Source of the DNA: C7867-002 sp964646515
GTDB taxonomy: Bacteria; Patescibacteriota; Minisyncoccia; Phycocordibacterales; PALSA-1337
Direction of reading: 5' to 3'
DNA: 44,916 bases
Assembly: GCA_964646515.1 (NCBI GenBank)
Contig: CAZYES010000004.1
Coordinates: forward strand, 1-44,916
Below the pieces are notes generated by a model, which saw nothing but the letters and a program-made list of their open reading frames with translations, had not been told where the DNA came from and made no database searches. The position numbers and the translations under genes are program-made. Positions 40,428 through 44,916 of the stretch are shown piece after piece (position 1 is the stretch's first letter; the number at the start of each line of letters is the position of its first letter).

Positions 40428-42191
40428 TCAATAAAGTATTTTATTAATTTCTATAGCCAAATCGATCGGATCGAACGGCCTAGAATCGTACTTCAAAATG
40501 TTATCTGTAACCTGAATGCCAGTTTTTTGGCGAATTAATGATGCCATCTGAGCATTATGATTGCATTCTATATTTACTATCTTGACCGCGCCTTTCAATT
40601 GTTTTATCACTCCATCCACGTCAAAAGGTTCCATCCACAATATTTGTAATAATTTTACCGGCTGATCGAAATATTTGGCTGCTTCCAAAACCGGACCCTT
40701 GGTTGAACCCCAAAAGACAACAACATTTTTGGCATTTGCGTCCCCATATACCTTGACCGTTTCTTGATCTTTAAGCTCTTTTAACAAGGTCTCACCCTTT
40801 CTCCATCGCTTATCAGCCATTGTTTTGACCAAATCAATCTCTTCGGTAGTTATGCCCCTAGAATCATGTTCGTAGCTGGTAACTTTCACAATCGCATTCG
40901 ACGTGCCTGGAAAAGCCATGGGCGAAATGCCATTTTTGGTTATCTCATAACGACCATAACTAGAATCGACCACGCCAGAATCAACAATAGTCCCATTTTC
41001 AACTTTAATAGACTTTGTATCTAAAAAGCTCGTCGAAGAATGTTCACAGAGAATCTTGTCCATAAGCACAATCACCGGTAATTGATATCTCCAAGCTAGA
41101 TTCAAAGCATTCGCGCCAACCAAAAATGCCTCCTCGGAATCGCCTGGCGCGATAACAATTCTCGGAAATTCTCCATGCCCAGAGTGGATCACCAATTGCA
41201 AATCTGTTTGACTAGAAAAAGTCGGCACACCAGTTGCGGGGGCCTGTCGTTCGGCAACAGCGACTACCAAAGGCAACTCCGCCATCCCAGAAAGACTAAA
41301 GGCTTCCTGCATAAGCATGAAACCGCCCGTGGCAGAACCTATTGCCACACGCTTGCCAGCATAGGCTATACCCAAGGCCATATTGATAACTGATATTTCA
41401 CTCTCAGGTTGAATAACTTTTATATCATTCGCGGTTTTTCGATTGGCCATGAAATGGAGAAGACCAGTGATCGGTGTCATCGGATACCCGACGTAAAAAT
41501 CCAAGCCAGCGGAAAGCAATCCTTTGCCAAGAGCTGTATTCCCATCGATCAGCTCTTTTGGCAATTTTTCTATATCTCGACTGACAGGATCCGAAAAATC
41601 CAGACTGCCGATCTTTGGATGAGAAAAACCAAGCTTCTTCATATGTTCATAACCGATATCAGCCAGCTTGATATTGGCTTCTTGCTGTTTATCTTTGAAA
41701 ACATCGGCCAGAATTTTCTGCATAACAGAATAATCTAGATTCATCAAATAACAAGCGGCCCCTAAAGCAACCGAATTACGCGTAATCGGAGAAGCCTTCA
41801 ATCCTTCGGCCGAAACAGACATCGGCAAAGTCACAGCGTTTTTGCCAAATTGATCCCTACTTTCCAAATCAAAATCGTCGGCAAATATAACAGCTTGGGG
41901 ATGATCTTCGGCATTATGTAATTCGGCCATATGTAACTTGACTGTTTCTTCATTCAAAGCAATGAGCAGATCGAGCTTCGTATGATCACACCAGACGTGA
42001 TCTTTGGCAAAACTTACGCGAGTAAAATTGTGACCGCCACGAATAAGCGATGGGTATGTATTGGAAATGAAAACTTCATAGCCCAACTTGTTCAATAATT
42101 GTCCGAGACTTGAACCAGCCTCGCGTACACCATCTCCAGCGGCGCCACCGATACCGATAGTGAAGACATTTCGATGATGGCTTTTATTCAT
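40428..42191 (-). CDS. 2-oxoacid:ferredoxin oxidoreductase, fused gamma-alpha subunit
   Basis: A 587-residue protein with the gamma domain first (about 1-190; GIGGAAGDGVREAG, PSLIRGGHNF) and the alpha pyrimidine-binding domain after it (about 200-587; GLDFYVGYPMTPITG, IGSATGGFMLMQEAFSLSGM, with PLVVAVAERQAP). No ferredoxin-like delta domain is seen. It pairs with the beta subunit gene, which starts 5 bases downstream. The operon continues with the ADP-forming synthetase, so acyl-CoA made here is used for ATP synthesis. It is transcribed from a consensus extended -10 promoter. Confidence 0.93.
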   Translation of the reverse strand: MNKSHHRNVFTIGIGGAAGDGVREAGSSLGQLLNKLGYEVFISNTYPSLIRGGHNFTRVSFAKDHVWCDHTKLDLLIALNEETVKLHMAELHNAEDHPQAVIFADDFDLESRDQFGKNAVTLPMSVSAEGLKASPITRNSVALGAACYLMNLDYSVMQKILADVFKDKQQEANIKLADIGYEHMKKLGFSHPKIGSLDFSDPVSRDIEKLPKELIDGNTALGKGLLSAGLDFYVGYPMTPITGLLHFMANRKTANDIKVIQPESEISVINMALGIAYAGKRVAIGSATGGFMLMQEAFSLSGMAELPLVVAVAERQAPATGVPTFSSQTDLQLVIHSGHGEFPRIVIAPGDSEEAFLVGANALNLAWRYQLPVIVLMDKILCEHSSTSFLDTKSIKVENGTIVDSGVVDSSYGRYEITKNGISPMAFPGTSNAIVKVTSYEHDSRGITTEEIDLVKTMADKRWRKGETLLKELKDQETVKVYGDANAKNVVVFWGSTKGPVLEAAKYFDQPVKLLQILWMEPFDVDGVIKQLKGAVKIVNIECNHNAQMASLIRQKTGIQVTDNILKYDSRPFDPIDLAIEINKILY

Positions 42192-42197
42192 ACAAGA

Positions 42198-42206
42198 ATT
42201 ATAACA
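42198..42206 (-). promoter_or_regulatory. Extended -10 promoter of the oxidoreductase operon, leaderless spacing
   Basis: TGTTATAAT on the minus strand ends 6 bases before the ATG at 42191. It directly touches the oppositely oriented box of the SDR gene. Confidence 0.65.
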
Positions 42207-42215
42207 TGATATACT
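42207..42215 (+). promoter_or_regulatory. Extended -10 promoter of the SDR gene
   Basis: TGATATACT. Transcription would start near 42222 and leave about 19 bases before ATG 42241, with AGG 10 bases upstream of the ATG as a weak ribosome binding site. It is back to back with the promoter of the divergent operon. Confidence 0.5.
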
Positions 42216-42240
42216 GTAATCTCGAGCAGGTTAAAAGTTA

Positions 42241-42999
42241 ATGTATGAAAAACCAACCATGTTAAAAAATAAAGTAGCAATAGTGACAGGTTCGGCACGA
42301 GGCATTGGACGAGGCATCGCTCTTATTCTGGCTCAAAATGGCTCAAATGTAGTCCTATCTGATCTAGACGGCACAACCAATGAACAAACCGCAAGAGAGA
42401 TCGAAAAGGAAACTGGTGCTTCCTGTATAGCTATTACCTGTGATATTTCCGTAAAAGGAGAAGTTGACGCATTGATCAAAAAAACTATAGAGAAATTCGG
42501 GCAACTAGATATCTTGGTGAATAATGCGGGCATATTCCCTTTCAAACCGTTTCTCGAAATCACAGAATCAGACTGGGACAAAGTACTGGACATAAACCTA
42601 AAGAGTATATTTCTGTGCTCGCAGGCAGCAGCCAAAATCATGAAGAGTGGCGGAAAAATCGTCAATATATCTTCGATCGCCTCTCTCGTTGGATTTGAGG
42701 GGTTGACGCATTACTGCGCTTCCAAGGGGGGCGTAAACAGTTTTACGCGAGCACTAGCTCTAGAATTGGTCCCCAAAAAAATCAACGTCAATGCTATAGC
42801 GCCAGGCGCTATAGAAACACCCGGAGCAAGCGTGAGCTCGACTGAAGAATCGACAAAACAGACCATCAATATGATTCCTTGGAAGCGTATGGGGCTTCCA
42901 AAAGATATCGCCGAAGCTGTCATCTTCTTGTCATCATCTGGCGCCGACTATATAACCGGCCAAGTATTGGTAGTCGATGGCGGTTGGACACTGAGATAG
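42241..42999 (+). CDS. Short-chain dehydrogenase/reductase (FabG-like)
   Basis: A 252-residue classical SDR with the NAD(P) motif TGSARGIG (residues 16-23), NNAG, the catalytic Ser in NISSIASLVG, and YCASK (Tyr and Lys). C-terminal GQVLVVDGGW is typical for FabG-like enzymes. FabG would reduce 3-oxoacyl-ACP, but no fatty acid synthesis genes are adjacent and the substrate could be a sugar or alcohol. Acidic Asp41 after the second strand (VVLSDLDG) suggests NAD(H) preference (inference). It starts at ATG 42241; ATG 42259 is an alternative. The hydrogenase genes follow after 48 bases. Confidence 0.85.
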   Translation: MYEKPTMLKNKVAIVTGSARGIGRGIALILAQNGSNVVLSDLDGTTNEQTAREIEKETGASCIAITCDISVKGEVDALIKKTIEKFGQLDILVNNAGIFPFKPFLEITESDWDKVLDINLKSIFLCSQAAAKIMKSGGKIVNISSIASLVGFEGLTHYCASKGGVNSFTRALALELVPKKINVNAIAPGAIETPGASVSSTEESTKQTINMIPWKRMGLPKDIAEAVIFLSSSGADYITGQVLVVDGGWTLR

Positions 43000-43009
43000 C
43001 ATCCGTTAA

Positions 43010-43018
43010 TGATAAAAT
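43010..43018 (+). promoter_or_regulatory. Possible hydrogenase promoter
   Basis: TGATAAAAT, an extended -10 form, 29 bases before the hydrogenase small subunit ATG. A second candidate TATAAC at 43036-43041 ends 6 bases before the ATG and would give a leaderless mRNA. Confidence 0.4.
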
Positions 43019-43047
43019 ACTGAATCAAAAAATTTTATAACTATCAA

Positions 43048-43545
43048 ATGCAAAACAAAGAAAAAATAAAAATTGGATGGTTTTCTTTCTCATGCTGTGA
43101 GGACAATACTATCGTCATGACCGAGGTCATGAATGATCATTGGCAAGAATGGAAACAAATATTCGATTTCCGTCATGTTCGCGTACTAAAATCAAAAAAT
43201 ATCATGGACGAATTTGATATAGCCTTTATCGAAGGGGCAGCTGCTTCACCAGAACACGAAGCCAAAATGATAGATATCCGTAATCGTTCAAAAAAGCTCG
43301 TGGCTGTCGGCGCCTGTGCTATCGTAGGCATGCCAGCTAGCCAACGTAATAGTTTTACGCCCGAACAAAAAAATAGTACCGACTATCTTATCGCCAGATT
43401 TGGCGCCTTGCCAAAAGTCAAAAAAGTCTCCGATGTCGTCAAAGTCGACGTCGAGATACCCGGTTGCCCGATGGACCCAAAGGTATTCCTAGAGAAGGTC
43501 AACAGTCTTGTAAACGAATTGAAAAAAGACCATCCCACACTATAA
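43048..43545 (+). CDS. [NiFe] hydrogenase small subunit with NuoB-like tandem Cys
   Basis: A 165-residue protein similar to the small subunits of group 3 cytosolic hydrogenases, which carry only the proximal [4Fe-4S] cluster. Only four cysteines are present: C16 and C17 in FSFSCCEDN, C90 in AVGACAIVG and C140 in IPGCPMD. In most hydrogenases the first two ligands are spaced CxxC; here the second position is Asn20 and the two cysteines are adjacent, as in NuoB of complex I. IEGAAASPEHE matches the family segment carrying a conserved Glu (E62). No signal peptide, so it is cytosolic. It lies 16 bases before the large subunit gene. Confidence 0.85.
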   Translation: MQNKEKIKIGWFSFSCCEDNTIVMTEVMNDHWQEWKQIFDFRHVRVLKSKNIMDEFDIAFIEGAAASPEHEAKMIDIRNRSKKLVAVGACAIVGMPASQRNSFTPEQKNSTDYLIARFGALPKVKKVSDVVKVDVEIPGCPMDPKVFLEKVNSLVNELKKDHPTL

Positions 43546-43561
43546 TCTTCAAGCAAATACT

Positions 43562-44869
43562 ATGCACAGAATAGATTTTAGACTAGATCATATAACCAAG
43601 GTCGAAGGCGACGCGTCAATGGATATAGTCGTCGAAGATGGCAAAGTCACGAATGTAAAATTCGCTATAGTAGAGTACAAACGCTTTTTTACTACCGCCA
43701 TGAAAGGCAAAAATATCGCCGCTATTCCAGCACACTTGTCTAGAATCTGCGGTACTTGTTCAAACGCCCACGTTATAGCCGCCATCATTGCCTGTGAGGA
43801 TGCGCTAGGTATAAAAGTCACACCGCAGACCAAACTTCTGCGTAAACTCATGATGCATGGTCTCATCATACGCGATCATGCCTTACATTTATATTTGTTC
43901 GTTATGCCAGACTTATTCGACAAAGATGCTTTTCTAGATTTTGATGAAAATGACCCAAAACAGCACCAGTTGCTTCACGACGGCTTCAGTGTGAAGGCTG
44001 CTGGCAATGACTTATCTCAGCTAGTGGCCGGTCGCAGTGTCCATGCTAACTTTCCTGTGATAGGAGGATTCCTGCAATTCCCCACGGCAGAAAAAGTAAA
44101 CGAGATATTGGATGAAATAAAAGCTATTCGTCCGGCTGTCCTGCGTCTGATTGAAATTTTCAGCCAGTCACCAAAAAGTCTAGACCGTGACGCAAAATAC
44201 GTAGCCTTAGTGCCAGAAGATTCGTTCGGATATATTGGAGAGAAAATCATTACCTCCAAAGGCGAAATATACGAGCACAAAGATTTCCGTTCACACCTAG
44301 AACATGTCGTCTTGCCATATTCACAAGCCTCTGCTTATACCTACGAAGGCGAAAGTTACACAGTTGGAGCTCTGGCAAGGTTGAACTTGGCAAAAGATAA
44401 ATTGCATCCAAATACCAAAAAATCCATAACCGAAACATTCAAACTCTTTCCTTCAAAAAATATTTTCCATAACAATTTGGCGCAAGCCATTGAAATATTA
44501 CATTCCATAGATGAATCTATAGATATACTTTCTAACAACGTGTTCATGGCCGAGCCAATAGTCAAAGCGCCTATGCGAAAAGCGGTGGGCATCGGTGTCA
44601 TCGAAGCGCCACGAGGTACTCTATATCACAAAGTAGTTATAGACAAAGATGGTATCGTCACCGATGGTGAAGTCATCGTACCTACTGGGCAAAACCAAAT
44701 AAATATCGAGAGAGATGTAGGCTTACTAGTCGAAGAAATGATCAAAAAAATCCCCAACGACAAAGAAAAAATAAACTCGGAGATCGAAAAACTCATTCGT
44801 GCCTACGATCCGTGCATGAGCTGTGGCGCTCATTTCCTCAAGGTCAAATGGCGAGGGAAACATGACTAA
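43562..44869 (+). CDS. [NiFe] hydrogenase large (catalytic) subunit
   Basis: A 435-residue subunit holding the Ni-Fe site. Both ligand motifs are complete: RICGTCSNAH (C63, C66, H70) and DPCMSCGAH (C418, C421, H424). ITKVEGDA near the N-terminus is the conserved motif with a Glu. An 11-residue tail (FLKVKWRGKHD) follows H424 and would be removed by a maturation endopeptidase after Ni insertion; the tail length suggests normal maturation. The sequence is most like group 3 (bidirectional, cytosolic) enzymes, but neither the diaphorase nor other partner subunits are in the window upstream. Its end overlaps the next reading frame by 8 bases. Confidence 0.93.
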   Translation: MHRIDFRLDHITKVEGDASMDIVVEDGKVTNVKFAIVEYKRFFTTAMKGKNIAAIPAHLSRICGTCSNAHVIAAIIACEDALGIKVTPQTKLLRKLMMHGLIIRDHALHLYLFVMPDLFDKDAFLDFDENDPKQHQLLHDGFSVKAAGNDLSQLVAGRSVHANFPVIGGFLQFPTAEKVNEILDEIKAIRPAVLRLIEIFSQSPKSLDRDAKYVALVPEDSFGYIGEKIITSKGEIYEHKDFRSHLEHVVLPYSQASAYTYEGESYTVGALARLNLAKDKLHPNTKKSITETFKLFPSKNIFHNNLAQAIEILHSIDESIDILSNNVFMAEPIVKAPMRKAVGIGVIEAPRGTLYHKVVIDKDGIVTDGEVIVPTGQNQINIERDVGLLVEEMIKKIPNDKEKINSEIEKLIRAYDPCMSCGAHFLKVKWRGKHD

Positions 44870-44916
44870 CCTCAGATACATATTGCACTCATTAACCAAA
44901 TGGGCGCATGAAAATT
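44862..44916 (+). CDS. Start of the next hydrogenase-operon gene, cut by the window edge
   Basis: An ATG at 44862 overlaps the last 8 bases of the large subunit gene and opens 18 codons (MTNLRYILHSLTKWAHEN) up to the window end without a stop. The tight overlap suggests translational coupling. The visible part does not match the start of a typical hydrogenase maturation protease; the family cannot be named. Confidence 0.4.
   Translation, partial: MTNLRYILHSLTKWAHEN

Noticed and set aside
1..44916. Recoded TGA (as in Gracilibacteria and Absconditabacteria)
   Set aside because: TGA serves as the stop of priA, def and the fused oxidoreductase subunit, and conserved genes show no in-frame TGA.

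Overview
The window looks like chromosome of a small-genome bacterium of the Patescibacteria / Candidate Phyla Radiation, most likely Parcubacteria-like. That placement is an inference from gene content: short and degenerate housekeeping proteins (a PriA with no visible ATPase motifs, a short ValRS), an archaeal-type AspRS, type IV pilin-like proteins fused to adhesin-type domains, and a fermentative set of 2-oxoacid:ferredoxin oxidoreductase, ADP-forming acyl-CoA synthetase and [NiFe] hydrogenase. The code is the standard bacterial one: TGA is a real stop (def, fmt and the korA-like gene use it). I see no rRNA, tRNA, CRISPR array, IS element or phage gene. No stretch over 300 bases lacks a gene; the two longest gaps (6210-6494 and 15973-16244) are described below.

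Layout. 1-5573: murA (minus), then priA-def-fmt (plus) and hpf (minus). 5678-6494: small genes (YggU/DUF167, YegP/DUF1508) and a probable broken small gene. 6495-11951: a saccharopine-dehydrogenase-like gene and a tight mannose operon (cupin PMI, membrane-anchored GH130, tandem GH130, eukaryote-type PMM). 11971-15972: a D,D-carboxypeptidase and a pilin-like gene group that includes a pilin/beta-propeller fusion. 16245-21268: dnaB, recR, rplU, rmuC, yqeY and two unknown genes closed by a clear terminator. 21374-28488: orphan histidine kinase, plsC, valS, cspA, a Gmad2 protein and aspS. 28492-33366: PIF1-like helicase, PcsB-like coiled-coil transglycosylase, rplY, pilin/LamG fusion and a small membrane protein. 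33488-37400: iron-sulfur assembly (iscS, NifU-like, Nfu-like) with a ferredoxin and a flavin reductase. 37469-44916: ADP-forming acyl-CoA synthetase, 2-oxoacid:ferredoxin oxidoreductase, an SDR and the [NiFe] hydrogenase small and large subunits.

How it fits together. The last 11 kb could oxidise 2-oxoacids to acyl-CoA, make ATP with the ADP-forming synthetase and dispose of electrons as H2, with the iron-sulfur genes next door. The mannose operon forms a complete route from beta-mannoside through Man-1-P and Man-6-P to Fru-6-P. The pilin fusions and PcsB-like protein act at the surface and wall.

The strongest unlisted signal is promoter placement. In about 17 of the transcription units a -10 box, often the extended form TGnTAnnnT, ends 5 to 9 (mostly 6 or 7) bases before the start codon, so the mRNA should begin at or next to the start codon. 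This suggests leaderless translation is a main mode here and it fixes several start codons. A second signal is a 90-base leader present twice (77 of 90 identical) upstream of a pilin gene and a coiled-coil gene. A third is a hydrogenase small subunit with a tandem CysCys motif like NuoB of complex I, beside a large subunit with all [NiFe] ligands.
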